From: Roseovarius gahaiensis
GTDB lineage: Bacteria; Pseudomonadota; Alphaproteobacteria; Rhodobacterales; Rhodobacteraceae
Direction: 5' to 3'
DNA: 53,005 nucleotides
Assembly: GCF_011601345.1 (NCBI RefSeq)
Contig: NZ_JAAORB010000017.1
Span: forward strand, 1 to 53,005
Under the pieces are notes generated by a model, which was not told where the DNA came from, did no database searches, and worked only from the letters and a program-made list of their open reading frames with translations. Below, one piece after another: positions 1-8,754 of the stretch; positions within the stretch are counted from its first letter, which is position 1; each line of letters begins with the position of its first letter. A program made the position numbers and the translations under genes.

Positions 1-77
1 ATGTTAACGAAACAGGTGGGTCAATTTTACTCGCTCATAACCCACCCAAGTGGGTCAATTTTGCACGCCGATTCACA
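1..77. mobile_element. Possible end of an IS21-type insertion sequence
   Basis: A 13-bp sequence GTGGGTCAATTTT occurs twice in direct orientation (16-28 and 50-62), 34 bp apart, and the segment closes with TTGCACGCCGATTCACA at 61-77. IS21-family elements carry multiple terminal direct repeats of this kind and end in CA. Straight after it, coding similarity to a BspA-type surface protein begins, as expected if an element had inserted in that gene. The rest of the element would lie left of the window. No transposase is visible, so the assignment rests on end structure alone. Confidence 0.42.
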
Positions 78-78
78 C

Positions 79-207
79 GCCAGCGCCGACGCCTTCAACC
101 AGGATCTGTCCGGATGGACTGTCAATCCGAATGTTATTTCATGCGCAAACTTCGATAATGCCGCTGGAGCTCTCACACCACCCAATTTCTCGAACTGCAC
201 TCCGTAA
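79..207 (+). pseudogene. 3' stub of a BspA/DUF285 surface-repeat protein gene
   Basis: The frame encodes an FNQDLSGW signature followed by about 25 residues ending in a cysteine-containing tail. This is the repeat unit of BspA-like/DUF285 proteins (imperfect leucine-rich-like surface repeats). Only one unit remains before the TAA stop at 205-207; a complete protein would have many units plus a signal peptide. The upstream part of the frame translates the putative IS end and is not protein-like. A good terminator follows at 232-258, so this looks like the genuine 3' end of a gene interrupted by the element on its left. Confidence 0.55.
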
Positions 208-231
208 ACCGGAACAGATAAGAGATAGATC

Positions 232-258
232 AACGCCGCCTTCGGGCGGCGTTTTTCT
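232..258 (+). terminator. Rho-independent terminator after the BspA stub
   Basis: Nine-base arms AACGCCGCC (232-240) and GGCGGCGTT (245-253) enclose a TTCG tetraloop and run into TTTTCTTT. It is a textbook intrinsic terminator 24 bp past the stop codon of the surface-protein stub. Confidence 0.85.
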
Positions 259-375
259 TTGAGCGCTGTGGCGGCTGAGATCCCGCCATGAAACGGCCTG
301 CTGGATCCAAACCTGAGGACATGGCGTGACGGTTCCAGCAGAATGGGGCCGCAACGAAGCGACCCCACTTTGCTC

Positions 376-765
376 CTACCTATCACCCTCATGAATAGTA
401 CTACCAAAGAGCTCGATTGCCGTTGAGAGCATACAAGCGATCGTCTCAAGCGCCGCACCGTCTCGCGTCGTGCGCCAGCGTTGGCCGTATGGATCAACAG
501 GACGGTTGCGCGCGTGAGTCGCTTCTCCGCGCAAGCGTTCGGCGCCCACGCGGCGCAAAACATGCGGACGCATAGCCCAACAAGCCGCAAGTCGGGCCGC
601 ATCCGTCCCGCCCGGGTCCAGCATGTCGTGATAAGTGGAGACGCTGGGGGAAAAGACTGGCGCTGTCTCATGGGCCTGAAAATCGAGCAGATCCAGCCAC
701 CGGCCGGCATAGAGCGTCAAGACACGCGCTTGCGCCAGCTTTGTCGATTGACTGCCCTGCATCAC
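376..765 (-). CDS. Hypothetical protein, second gene of an unknown pair
   Basis: A 129-residue soluble protein that I do not recognise. It has no signal peptide or membrane segment, an Arg/Ala-rich middle and a hydrophobic stretch near the C-terminus (IACMLSTAIELF). The start is GTG at 765 or ATG at 762; the GTG overlaps the stop codon of the upstream gene (GTGA), so the two are almost certainly co-translated. The gene lies in a short accessory-looking segment between a disrupted surface-protein gene and nrdJ. Longer frames on both strands overlap it (27-710 and 481-999), but their amino-acid composition is poor. No function is proposed. Confidence 0.5.
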   Translation of the reverse strand: MMQGSQSTKLAQARVLTLYAGRWLDLLDFQAHETAPVFSPSVSTYHDMLDPGGTDAARLAACWAMRPHVLRRVGAERLRGEATHARNRPVDPYGQRWRTTRDGAALETIACMLSTAIELFGSTIHEGDR

Positions 766-1190
766 ACCGCCTCCCGCACGTTGACGACCCCGGCCAGTCG
801 CAGGGCTTCAAGTGCCCGCAGGCCTTGGCAAAGCGCCTCGGAGCATCGTCGCGCGACATCGGCCCGCGGATCATCCGGATGGATGGCCGCAAAGCGCTTG
901 GCCTCTGGGCTGCCAAGTACGGTGGTAAAATCGAGGCTCAATAGCCTATGCAGGGCAAGGAGCTCTCCTCGGCGGGCGCCGAGGTCGTGGCCATTCTGAA
1001 CGATCGCAACGATACTGCGGGCGCGCTTGGCCCATTTCTGGCCACCGAGCAGCTCGGCCGAGGCGACAAGACTGTCGCCCTCTGTGCGGAGCCAGCGCAG
1101 AAAATCACCAAGCTTGTTCATGTGCCGGAGCAGGGCATGGATGTCGGGAATATGCTTCAAGGGATCACCTTTCCTTGTGGAAATGCGCAC
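762..1190 (-). CDS. Hypothetical protein, first gene of an unknown pair
   Basis: A protein of up to 142 residues, predicted helical, without membrane segments or motifs I recognise; Leu/Ala/Arg-rich helices run through the centre (GARRGELLALHRLLSL). The GTG at 1190 opens the frame. A TTG at 1160, preceded by an AGGAAAGGTG ribosome-binding site, is an equally plausible start and gives 132 residues beginning with KHIPDIHALL. It overlaps the next gene by 4 nt. A 19-bp hairpin lies about 80 bp upstream. The pair could be cargo of a lost mobile element, but nothing in the protein proves that. Confidence 0.5.
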   Translation of the reverse strand: MRISTRKGDPLKHIPDIHALLRHMNKLGDFLRWLRTEGDSLVASAELLGGQKWAKRARSIVAIVQNGHDLGARRGELLALHRLLSLDFTTVLGSPEAKRFAAIHPDDPRADVARRCSEALCQGLRALEALRLAGVVNVREAV

Positions 1191-1269
1191 CCCGTCATGG
1201 GGCGCGTCAGAAGATCCCTGCTCCGGTTAGATTGTGTAGATGTTTGTGTAAGTGAGACCGGCCAGGGTG

Positions 1270-1317
1270 GGGGCTGTCCGACGCGGCCTCATCAGGAGGG
1301 CCGCGTCAGGCAGCCCC
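1270..1317. repeat. Long intergenic hairpin, 19-bp arms
   Basis: The arm at 1270-1288 pairs with 1299-1317 in 17 of 19 positions around a 10-nt loop (core GACGCGGCC / GGCCGCGTC). There is no T-run on either side, so it is not a standard terminator. It sits upstream of the unknown gene pair on the minus strand. Confidence 0.7.
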
Positions 1318-1365
1318 ACCCAGCTTCGGTCATATTCTGGACCAGAAGGTCTGTTTTCAGGGCCT

Positions 1366-1419
1366 GCCAAGGGAGTTCTCAAAAAGTATCTGCTTTACAG
1401 ATACCTAGACTCCCTTGGC
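1366..1419. repeat. 11-bp inverted repeat enclosing the nrdJ terminator
   Basis: GCCAAGGGAGT at 1366-1376 is repeated perfectly inverted at 1409-1419. Between them lies a separate 7-bp hairpin. The nesting could form one long cruciform, or the outer arms could be protein-binding or recombination sites at the border of the accessory segment. Confidence 0.7.
1381..1404 (-). terminator. Rho-independent terminator of nrdJ
   Basis: Read on the minus strand, GTATCTG-TAAAG-CAGATAC is followed directly by TTTTT. It begins about 98 nt after the nrdJ stop codon and matches the direction of that gene. Confidence 0.75.
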
Positions 1420-1501
1420 AAAACTACCGCCGACGCGTGGCAGAAAAATCGGCCGATTTGGCATAACTATGCCCGCAACGACAGTTTCAAACCCGATCCG
1501 T

Positions 1502-3781
1502 CTAGCCGCATTTAGAGTGCCCGCAGCTGGCGCAGGTCATGCAGCCTTCGATCATCCGCATGTCGTAGCTGCCACACGCGGGGCAGGACGGGCCGCGCGG
1601 GGCGTCGAGGTTGACCACCGATTGCGTCGGGTCGGTTTTCAGGCCCAGCCCCTCGCCCTCCAGAAATCCGATCGAGATCATGTGCTGTTCCAGAATGCCA
1701 CCGATGGCCGCAAGGATCGACGGGATGTATTTTCCCTGCATCCATGCCCCGCCGCGCGGATCGAACACCGCCTTCAGTTCTTCGACCACAAAGCTGACAT
1801 CGCCGCCGCGCCGGAACACCGCCGAGATCATCCGAGTCAGCGCCACCGTCCACGCGTAATGCTCCATGTTCTTGGAGTTGATAAACACCTCGAACGGGCG
1901 GCGATGGCCGTTCAGGACGATATCGTTCACGGTGATATAGATCGCGTGGTTGCTGTCGGGCCATTTCAGCTTGTAGGTCGCGCCCTCCAGTTCCGTGGGT
2001 CGGTCTAGCGGCTCGGACATATACACCACTTCGCCGCCCTCTTGCGGCACTGGCGCGCCGGTTTCGCCGGGGGTTTCATCGGTGGCCTCGGACACGCTCA
2101 GCACGCTGCCCGTTACATCATTGGGGCGATAGGTGGTGCAGCCTTTGCAGCCTGTTTCATAGGCTTGCATGTAGACATCCTTGAACGCCTCAAAGGAAAT
2201 ATCGGCCGGGCAGTTGATCGTCTTGGAAATGCTGCTGTCCACCCAAGCCTGCGCGGCGGCCTGCATTTTCACATGGTCCAGAGGGGCCAAGGTTTGCGCG
2301 TTGACGAAATGCTCGGGCAGGTCCGCGTCGCCAAATTTTTCGCGCCACATCTGCACCGCGTAATCCACCACCTCTTCTTCGGTGCGCGAGCCGTCTTTTT
2401 GCAGCACCTTTCGGGTGTAGGAATAGGCGAACACAGGTTCGATCCCCGAGCTGACATTGCCCGCATACAGGCTGATCGTGCCGGTGGGCGCAATGCTCGT
2501 CAAAAGGGCGTTGCGAATGCCGTGTTGGGCGATGGCCGCGCGCACATCGTCATCCATGCCCTTCATGTTGCCAGATGCCAGAAACGCTTCGGCCTCGAAC
2601 AGCGGAAACGGCCCCTTTTCCTTGGCCAGTTCCACGCTGGCCAGATAGGCCGCGCGGGCGATCTGTTTGAGCCAGGCTTCGGTTTGCGTGGCGGCCTCGT
2701 CGCTGCCATAGCGCAGGCCGACCATCAGCAGCGCGTCAGCCAGCCCTGTGACCCCAAGACCGATGCGCCGCTTGTTGCGGGCCTCTTGGCGCTGCGCCTC
2801 CAGCGGGAAGTTCGAGGCATCAACGACGTTGTCCATCATCCGCACGGCAGTGGCCACCAGATCATCCAGCATGGCCTCGTCTAGTTCAGCACCTTTGCCG
2901 AACGGGTCGCGCACCAGCCGCGCCATGTTGATCGACCCCAGCAGGCAAGCGCCATACGGCGGCAGGGGCTGTTCGCCGCAGGGATTGGTCGCGGCAATCG
3001 TCTCGCAGTAATTCAGGTTGTTGGCGGCGTTGATCCGGTCGATGAAAATCACCCCCGGCTCGGCGTAATCATAGGTGGCCTGCATGATCGTGTTCCACAA
3101 ATCGCGCGCTTGCACGGTTTTGTAGACCTTGCCGCCAAACTCCAATTCCCACGGGCCGTCAGCCTTGACGGCCTCCATGAAATCATCGGTCACCAGAACC
3201 GACAGGTTGAACATGCGCAGCCGCGCGGAGTCGGATTTGGCGGCGATGAAATCCTCGATATCGGGATGGTCGCAGCGCATGGTGGCCATCATCGCGCCCC
3301 GGCGACTGCCCGCACTCATGATGGTGCGGCACATCGCATCCCAGACATCCATAAAGCTTAGCGGGCCGCTGGCGTCGGCGGCCACGCCATGCACCTCGGC
3401 CCCCTTGGGACGGATCGTGCTGAAATCATAGCCGATGCCGCCGCCCTGCTGCATGGTCAGCGCGGCCTCTTTCAGCATCTCGAAGATGCCGCCCATGCTG
3501 TCGGGGATGGTGCTCATCACGAAACAGTTGAACAGGGTCACGCTGCGGGCCGTCCCCGCCCCTGCGGTGATCCGCCCCGCAGGCAGGTATTTGAAATCCT
3601 CCAGCGCGCTATAGAACCGCTCTTCCCACTTGGCTGGCTCGGCCTCAACCTGCGCCAACGCACGGGCGATCCGCCGCCACGTATCCTCGACCGTTTCGTC
3701 AAGCGCTGTGCCATCGGCTTCTTTCAGACGGTATTTCATATCCCAGATGGACTGGGCAATAGGGGCGGCGAAACGGGTCAT
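1502..3781 (-). CDS. nrdJ: Adenosylcobalamin-dependent (class II) ribonucleotide reductase
   Basis: Reduces ribonucleotides to deoxyribonucleotides with a thiyl radical generated from adenosylcobalamin, so it works with or without oxygen. The 759-residue product shows the NPCGE active-site loop (about 266-270), the APTGTIS phosphate-binding loop and a Cys-rich C-terminal tail (CPACGSYDMRM ... CASCGHSKCG) that would relay electrons from thioredoxin. I chose the ATG at 3781 (MTRFAAPI), which has AGGA 10 nt upstream; the frame stays open 20 codons further without family-like sequence. It is monocistronic and ends at a terminator at 1404-1381. I see no cobalamin riboswitch in the short upstream gap. 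Use of class II RNR is common in Rhodobacterales. Confidence 0.95.
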   Translation of the reverse strand: MTRFAAPIAQSIWDMKYRLKEADGTALDETVEDTWRRIARALAQVEAEPAKWEERFYSALEDFKYLPAGRITAGAGTARSVTLFNCFVMSTIPDSMGGIFEMLKEAALTMQQGGGIGYDFSTIRPKGAEVHGVAADASGPLSFMDVWDAMCRTIMSAGSRRGAMMATMRCDHPDIEDFIAAKSDSARLRMFNLSVLVTDDFMEAVKADGPWELEFGGKVYKTVQARDLWNTIMQATYDYAEPGVIFIDRINAANNLNYCETIAATNPCGEQPLPPYGACLLGSINMARLVRDPFGKGAELDEAMLDDLVATAVRMMDNVVDASNFPLEAQRQEARNKRRIGLGVTGLADALLMVGLRYGSDEAATQTEAWLKQIARAAYLASVELAKEKGPFPLFEAEAFLASGNMKGMDDDVRAAIAQHGIRNALLTSIAPTGTISLYAGNVSSGIEPVFAYSYTRKVLQKDGSRTEEEVVDYAVQMWREKFGDADLPEHFVNAQTLAPLDHVKMQAAAQAWVDSSISKTINCPADISFEAFKDVYMQAYETGCKGCTTYRPNDVTGSVLSVSEATDETPGETGAPVPQEGGEVVYMSEPLDRPTELEGATYKLKWPDSNHAIYITVNDIVLNGHRRPFEVFINSKNMEHYAWTVALTRMISAVFRRGGDVSFVVEELKAVFDPRGGAWMQGKYIPSILAAIGGILEQHMISIGFLEGEGLGLKTDPTQSVVNLDAPRGPSCPACGSYDMRMIEGCMTCASCGHSKCG

Positions 3782-3877
3782 GGCGCGAATCCTGTTTGGA
3801 AGGGAACACACACAATAGCTTGAAGCCCGGCGCATTTCCACTACCCTATGTGCCCATCACAATAGGAATCGCAGGGC

Positions 3878-4306
3878 ATGGCCAAACTCCACCTCATCAA
3901 GCTCAGCGTCGGCTCGGACAGCATCGAAAGCCTGATCACATGGCAATCGTCCAACCGCGCCAAAGGCGCAGATGGCTTACCGCGCCATATCACGCGCATG
4001 TGGCCCAAACGTGCGGCCGAACTGCTGGATGGTGGGTCGATCTATTGGGTGGTGCAGGGCCTTGTGCAATGTCGCCAGCGCCTTTTGCGGTTTGACGAAG
4101 TGACAGGCAGCGACGGCATTCGGCGCTGTGCCTTTGTGCTGGACCCTGAAATCATCCGCACCACCACTGCGCAGAAACGCCCGTTTCAGGGCTGGCGCTA
4201 CTTGAAACCCGGCGATGCCCCCGCGGATCTGCCCAGCAGCCGCCAATCCGAAGACAGCCTGCCGCCTGACCTGTCTGCGGCGCTGGCCGATATCGGCGTG
4301 ATCTGA
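3878..4306 (+). CDS. DUF1489 family protein
   Basis: A 142-residue soluble protein matching the alphaproteobacterial DUF1489 family, with the conserved PRHITRMWPKRAAELLDGGS stretch (about 36-55) followed by a Tyr-Trp and a predicted beta strand. The biochemical function of the family is unknown to me. It is transcribed divergently from nrdJ with about 96 bp between the starts, so the two promoters must share that short gap. The length is normal and nothing suggests damage. Confidence 0.8.
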   Translation: MAKLHLIKLSVGSDSIESLITWQSSNRAKGADGLPRHITRMWPKRAAELLDGGSIYWVVQGLVQCRQRLLRFDEVTGSDGIRRCAFVLDPEIIRTTTAQKRPFQGWRYLKPGDAPADLPSSRQSEDSLPPDLSAALADIGVI

Positions 4307-4584
4307 CACCCACCTCACAGGGATGTGACCGACCCCTGTGCTGATTGCGGGGAAAACACTGATAAATCGGCATTTTTCAGCGCATGACCCAACGTTCACA
4401 TGGCGGGAACGTGCCGGGATCACGACCGTTGGTTGAACATTTATCCACGAATGCTCAGGTCTGGAATGCTGGCAAGACCTCATCACTTGCCACGCACGGC
4501 CTGCTGACACTGCAGGCGACACGTGAAACGAGCAGACCGCAGTTCAGCGGATATAGCAGGACAAACGCAAAAGGATTTGATCCC

Positions 4585-5178
4585 ATGTTGAAATACAGCA
4601 CATTGATCGCCGCTACATTGGCCACGGCCTCGGGCCCGGCCCTAGCAGGATCGGCCACATCCCCCGCCCCCGAACCCGAGATCACGGCCCCTGCCCCCGC
4701 GCCCGCCCCGGCCAGCCCCAACTGGACCGGCGGATATGTCGGCGGGCAATTCGGCTATGGCAATGCCGACACAAACGCACCGGGCGTTGATGGGGATGGC
4801 GCCATCGGCGGCCTGACCGCAGGCTATGACTATGATTTCGGTCAGTGGGTCATCGGCGGCGGCCTTGATTACGACTGGGCCGATATCAGCCTTGGCGCGG
4901 GCAATCCCGACCTTGAAAACATCTTCCGCGTCAAACTGCGCGGCGGCTACAAGATCGGCAATGGCCTGCTGTATGGCACCGGTGGCTGGGCACAGGCCGA
5001 TACCGACACGCTGGGCGATGACGACGGGTATTTCGTGGGTGCCGGCTATGAGCATATGGTCACTCAGAACTTTTCATTGGGTGGCGAGGCGCTCTATCAC
5101 GAGTTCTCGAATTTCGGCACCAGCACCACCGATCTTGATGCTACCACCGTTCAGGTTCGCGGCACGTTCCGGTTCTAA
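4585..5178 (+). CDS. Outer-membrane beta-barrel protein (Omp25/31-like porin family)
   Basis: A 197-residue protein with a Sec signal peptide (cleavage near ALA-GSA, about residue 21), a short Pro/Ala-rich linker (about 25-45), then a Gly- and aromatic-rich domain that opens with NWTGGYVGGQFGYG and ends in the outer-membrane C-terminal pattern RGTFRF. This is the eight-stranded barrel fold of the Omp25/31/OmpA-like family of alphaproteobacteria. The ATG at 4585 has an AAAGGA site 10 nt upstream; the longer frame from 4384 adds 67 residues without a usable signal and is rejected. A terminator follows at 5219-5248. Ligand or role is unknown. Confidence 0.85.
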   Translation: MLKYSTLIAATLATASGPALAGSATSPAPEPEITAPAPAPAPASPNWTGGYVGGQFGYGNADTNAPGVDGDGAIGGLTAGYDYDFGQWVIGGGLDYDWADISLGAGNPDLENIFRVKLRGGYKIGNGLLYGTGGWAQADTDTLGDDDGYFVGAGYEHMVTQNFSLGGEALYHEFSNFGTSTTDLDATTVQVRGTFRF

Positions 5179-5218
5179 GGGCTTGGCGGGTGGCCCATCC
5201 GGGCCAGACATCATTACG

Positions 5219-5248
5219 GGCGCGTCTGCAATGGCGCGCCTGTTTTGT
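5219..5248 (+). terminator. Terminator of the beta-barrel gene
   Basis: GGCGCG (5219-5224) pairs with CGCGCC (5235-5240) over a 10-nt loop and is followed by TGTTTTGT. The stem is short but GC-only and lies 41 bp past the stop. Confidence 0.6.
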
Positions 5249-5320
5249 ATGCACGTTTATATGCACGGTGCTAGAACAGTCTAATCCGGGCACAGTCACG
5301 CGCGGGTCAAAAGGCCGGGG

Positions 5321-5356
5321 ACACCCCAGACGAAATCTGGCACTTAACCGGGGTGT
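5321..5356. repeat. Nested inverted repeat downstream of hisG
   Basis: Outer arms ACACCCC (5321-5327) and GGGGTGT (5350-5356) surround an inner hairpin CCAGA-CGAAA-TCTGG (5326-5340). It lies 14 bp beyond the hisG stop on the minus strand. The T-run is poor, so it may stabilise the 3' end rather than terminate cleanly. Confidence 0.5.
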
Positions 5357-5369
5357 GGCTGCCGACGGC

Positions 5370-6065
5370 TCAGTCCAATTCCAACTGCTTCAACAGGGTC
5401 TTGAGCGTCTTGCGGTCCGCGTCGTCCATCGGCGCTTTGCGCGCCCGGAACAGCGTCGCCTGTGATCGTAGGATCAGACCGTCTTCCAATATTTTCAGAT
5501 GGTTGGCGCGCAAAGTGTCACCAGTCGAGGTGATATCGGCAATCGCTTCGGCGGTTTCGTTCTTCACAGTGCCTTCCGTGGCGCCTTGGCTGTCGACCAA
5601 CTGGTAATCCGCAACCCCGTTTTCACGCAGAAACTCGCGCACCAAACGGTGATATTTGGTGGCAATTCTCAAACGAAACCCGTGGGTTATCCTGAATGCT
5701 GCGGCGGCGGCATCAAGATCGTCCAAGGTGTTCACATCGACCCAACACCGGGGCACCGCCAGCACCAGATCGGCCTGACCAAAGCCAAGCCCCGCCAATT
5801 CCGCGACCGTGCGGTCCCATTGGCCGAGCTTGTCATGCACCAGATCGGTGCCGGTCACGCCCAGATGAATCCGCCCCGCCGCCAATTCGCGCGGAATTTC
5901 CCCGGCGGACAGCAAAACAAGCTCAATATTATCAATGCCTTGGACATATCCGGCATATTCCCGTTCCGATCCTGCGCGGCCCAGTTCGATGCCGCGTTGG
6001 CCGAACCAGTCAAAGGTCTTGTCCATCAGCCGCCCCTTGGACGGCACACCCAGCTTGAGGCTCAT
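5370..6065 (-). CDS. hisG: ATP phosphoribosyltransferase catalytic subunit (short form)
   Basis: Condenses ATP with phosphoribosyl pyrophosphate, the first step of histidine synthesis. At 231 residues it is the short HisG form, which lacks the C-terminal regulatory domain and needs HisZ. The family N-terminus KLGVPSKGRLMDKT and the GVTGTDLV stretch (about 69-76) are present, and the PRPP loop sits in the SQGATEGT segment (about 159-166). The start overlaps the hisZ stop by 4 nt, fitting a fixed HisZ-HisG ratio. The other histidine-synthesis genes are not in the window. Confidence 0.95.
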   Translation of the reverse strand: MSLKLGVPSKGRLMDKTFDWFGQRGIELGRAGSEREYAGYVQGIDNIELVLLSAGEIPRELAAGRIHLGVTGTDLVHDKLGQWDRTVAELAGLGFGQADLVLAVPRCWVDVNTLDDLDAAAAAFRITHGFRLRIATKYHRLVREFLRENGVADYQLVDSQGATEGTVKNETAEAIADITSTGDTLRANHLKILEDGLILRSQATLFRARKAPMDDADRKTLKTLLKQLELD

Positions 6066-7147
6066 GTCAGCCCCTCCAATTCCACCACCAGCCCGGGACG
6101 CACCACGCCCCCCACAGCCGGAATTTCACGACCCCGCCCAAGTTGGCGGGTCAGCGCGTCATAACGCCCACCGGTGGCCACGGGCGGTAGATCAGGCCGG
6201 GTTTCAGCGTAGAATCCAAAGACGAACCCGTCGTAATATTCCATGTTGGTGCGCCCATAGCTGGCCTCGAAATCCAGCTTGGTTGTGTCTATGCCACGCT
6301 TCTCCAACGCCTCAAGCCGCTCGGCCAAACGGTCCACAGCAGGCCCGATCGCCGACAAATCCACGGCGATATCGCGCAAATGTTCCAACGCATTGTCCGA
6401 GGTTTCGCGCACCGACAAGATCGCGTCGATCAACGCCACCTCGTTTTCCGAGATCGGATCGCTTACCGCGTCCTCTTGCAAGGCTTTGATGCGGCTGAGG
6501 ATTTCTGCTTCGCGCCGCATGCCGATCATGGGTGCGGCACCGGCCAGCGGGTCGGCCATCGCCAACAGGGCCGCGCGGCTTTCGGGCATCGCCATCCGGC
6601 CCGAGAAGCGGTCCATCAACGCCCGAAACCGGCGTGGCCGCCAGATATGGCGGCGCAGGGCGTTCTTGCGCCGCTCGGTCGTGCGCAACCCGTCCACAGC
6701 CGCCATCAAGATGCCGATATCTCCGGTAGCGGCACGCAGGCCCAGTGGCTTCAACGTGTTGTAAAGCAGCGAAAAAACACGCGCATCCGCCGTCTGTGGC
6801 GCGGCGCGGTCAAACAGTTCGAACCCCACCTGCATATATTCATTGGCGCGGTCGGGGTCGTCCTCTTGGCGGCGAAACACCTCGCCGGAATAGGTGTAAC
6901 AGGCCGGTTCCGCGCCGTGCTCCATGTGCATCTGCACCACCGGCACGGTGAAATCCGGGCGCAGCATCTGTTCGCCGCGCAAGGCATCCGATGTGATATA
7001 GGCCCGCGCGCGGATATCTTCGCCATACAGGTCCAACAACACTTCGGCAGGTTGCAGCACGGCGGTTTCCACCGGCTGCGCGCCCTCAGCCTCGAACATG
7101 GCGCGCAGGCGCGCGGCCTCGGCCCGGATGGCGGCGCGATCGGTCAT
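6062..7147 (-). CDS. hisZ: ATP phosphoribosyltransferase regulatory subunit
   Basis: A 361-residue paralogue of histidyl-tRNA synthetase that no longer charges tRNA. It forms a hetero-octamer with short HisG and confers histidine feedback. The class II synthetase-like fold is visible: a motif-2-like block ([14 protein letters not shown], here [12 protein letters not shown]) and a C-terminal glycine-rich block ([14 protein letters not shown]). It overlaps hisS upstream and hisG downstream by 4 nt each. The full synthetase, the regulatory paralogue and the enzyme it regulates are therefore translated in series from one message. Confidence 0.93.
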   Translation of the reverse strand: MTDRAAIRAEAARLRAMFEAEGAQPVETAVLQPAEVLLDLYGEDIRARAYITSDALRGEQMLRPDFTVPVVQMHMEHGAEPACYTYSGEVFRRQEDDPDRANEYMQVGFELFDRAAPQTADARVFSLLYNTLKPLGLRAATGDIGILMAAVDGLRTTERRKNALRRHIWRPRRFRALMDRFSGRMAMPESRAALLAMADPLAGAAPMIGMRREAEILSRIKALQEDAVSDPISENEVALIDAILSVRETSDNALEHLRDIAVDLSAIGPAVDRLAERLEALEKRGIDTTKLDFEASYGRTNMEYYDGFVFGFYAETRPDLPPVATGGRYDALTRQLGRGREIPAVGGVVRPGLVVELEGLT

Positions 7148-8634
7148 TGGTCCTGCCCGTCCAGCATGTCGCGCAGTTTTTCAACCAGCTGGGCGCGCGG
7201 CACCTCAAACTGGCTGGGGCGCTCTTTCCATTCTTCTAGGGTGGCGTTTTCGGCAATCTTGGCCCCAAGGATCAGGTCTTTGATCTGCACGACGCCGCGG
7301 TCGAACTCATCGCTGCCCGCAATCACCGCGACCGGGCTGCCACGCCGGTCGGCATATTTCATCTGGTTGCCGAAATTCTTAGGGTTGCCCAGATACACCT
7401 CGGCACGGATGCCCGCGCGGCGCAGCTCGCCCACCATATCCTGATACTCGGCCATCCGGTCGCGATCCATCACCGTGACCACCACAGGCCCCGGCACAGT
7501 GCCGCCAATCCGGCCCTTTTCACGCAGCGCGGCCAACAGGCGATCCACCCCGATGGACACGCCCGTGGCGGGCACCGCCTGCCCGGTGAAGCGCTTGACC
7601 AGATCGTCATAACGCCCACCGCCCGCAACACTGCCAAACTGGCGCTTGCGGCCTTTTTCATCAAAGATTTCAAAGGTCAGTTCCGCCTCAAACACCGGGC
7701 CGGTGTAGTAGCCAAGGCCGCGGACAACAGAGGGGTCGATGACGATGCGATCCGGGCCATAGCCTTGGGCCGCCAACAAATTGGAAATGGTTTCAAGCTC
7801 TTGCACGCCTTCAAGGCCTACAACGCTATCCCCGACAGCAGCCCGCAGGTTTTCCAGCGTTTGTGCCGCGCTGTCACTTTTCGACGTCAGGAAGGCCAAG
7901 ACCGGCCCCGCCTGTTCATCGCTCAGCCCCACGCCGTCGATATACGCCCCCGAGGCATCCAGACGCCCCTTGCCCAGCAATTCGCGCACGCCGGATTCGC
8001 CCACCTTGTCGAACTTGTCGATGGTGCGCAGCACGGCATCGCGCGCCGCGCCTTCGTCAAGGCCCATGACCTCAAGCACACCGTTCAGCACCTTGCGGTT
8101 ATTCACCCGCACGATGTAATCGCCGCGCGGGATGCCCACCTGCTCCAACGTGTCGGCCAGCATGGCGCAAATCTCGGCATCGGCGGCGACCGAGGGCGCG
8201 CCCACGGTATCGGCATCGCATTGATAAAACTGCCGATACCGCCCCGGCCCCGGCTTCTCATTCCGCCAGACCGGCCCCATCGCATAGCGGCGGTAAGGTG
8301 TGGGCAGGTCGTTGCGGTGTTGCGCATAAACCCGCGCCAAGGGTGCCGTCAGGTCATAGCGCAGCGCCAGCCAATCGCCGGGCTTGTCGCCCTCGGTATC
8401 CTCTTGCCACGCAAAAACGCCTTCGTTCGGGCGGTCCACATCGGGCAGGAACTTGCCCAGCGCCTCAACGGTTTCGACCGCGCTGCTTTCCAGCGCCTCA
8501 AAGCCATACAGGTGGTAGACCTGCGCAATTTTTTGCAGCATTTCGGCGCGTTCGGTCACTTCCGCGCCAAAATAGTCGCGAAAGCCCTTGGGCGTTTCGG
8601 CCTTGGGGCGGGGCTGTTTTTTCTGCTTGGCCAT
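7144..8634 (-). CDS. hisS: Histidyl-tRNA synthetase
   Basis: Class IIa aminoacyl-tRNA synthetase of 496 residues, attaching histidine to tRNA-His. Motif 2 ([17 protein letters not shown]), the histidine-specific [11 protein letters not shown] loop and motif 3 ([13 protein letters not shown]) are intact, followed by an anticodon-binding C-terminal domain. I start at ATG 8634 ([11 protein letters not shown]), because the 33 upstream codons of the longer frame are not family-like and overlap the region upstream of slyX. It is the first gene of hisS-hisZ-hisG and is transcribed divergently from slyX. Confidence 0.95.
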   Translation of the reverse strand: MAKQKKQPRPKAETPKGFRDYFGAEVTERAEMLQKIAQVYHLYGFEALESSAVETVEALGKFLPDVDRPNEGVFAWQEDTEGDKPGDWLALRYDLTAPLARVYAQHRNDLPTPYRRYAMGPVWRNEKPGPGRYRQFYQCDADTVGAPSVAADAEICAMLADTLEQVGIPRGDYIVRVNNRKVLNGVLEVMGLDEGAARDAVLRTIDKFDKVGESGVRELLGKGRLDASGAYIDGVGLSDEQAGPVLAFLTSKSDSAAQTLENLRAAVGDSVVGLEGVQELETISNLLAAQGYGPDRIVIDPSVVRGLGYYTGPVFEAELTFEIFDEKGRKRQFGSVAGGGRYDDLVKRFTGQAVPATGVSIGVDRLLAALREKGRIGGTVPGPVVVTVMDRDRMAEYQDMVGELRRAGIRAEVYLGNPKNFGNQMKYADRRGSPVAVIAGSDEFDRGVVQIKDLILGAKIAENATLEEWKERPSQFEVPRAQLVEKLRDMLDGQDQ

Positions 8635-8754
8635 TGTTCGGGTCCATCGCCATGTGCTGTTTGTCGCAGCGTCTAGCGGATGGGGCCAGCGGGGGCAAGC
8701 TGTGGCAAGGGATCGGCGATTGACGAAAGCCACGCAAACCCGCTAGATCGCCGC

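Larger units (their letters stand above)
1191..1501. other. Gene-free stretch rich in inverted repeats
   Basis: I find no credible coding sequence in these 311 bases between the unknown gene pair and nrdJ. They hold a 19-bp hairpin (1270-1317), the nrdJ terminator (1381-1404) and an outer 11-bp inverted repeat enclosing that terminator (1366-1419). The remainder shows no recognisable promoter. Confidence 0.6.

Noticed and set aside
27..710. A 227-codon open frame on the minus strand across the surface-gene stub and its terminator
   Set aside because: It reads through a clear opposite-strand terminator and the putative IS end, has an Arg/Ser/Cys-rich shadow composition, and conflicts with the better frame pair at 376-1190.
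3782..3877. Possible cobalamin riboswitch before nrdJ
   Set aside because: The gap to the divergent DUF1489 gene is under 100 bp and has no B12-box-like sequence or long leader.
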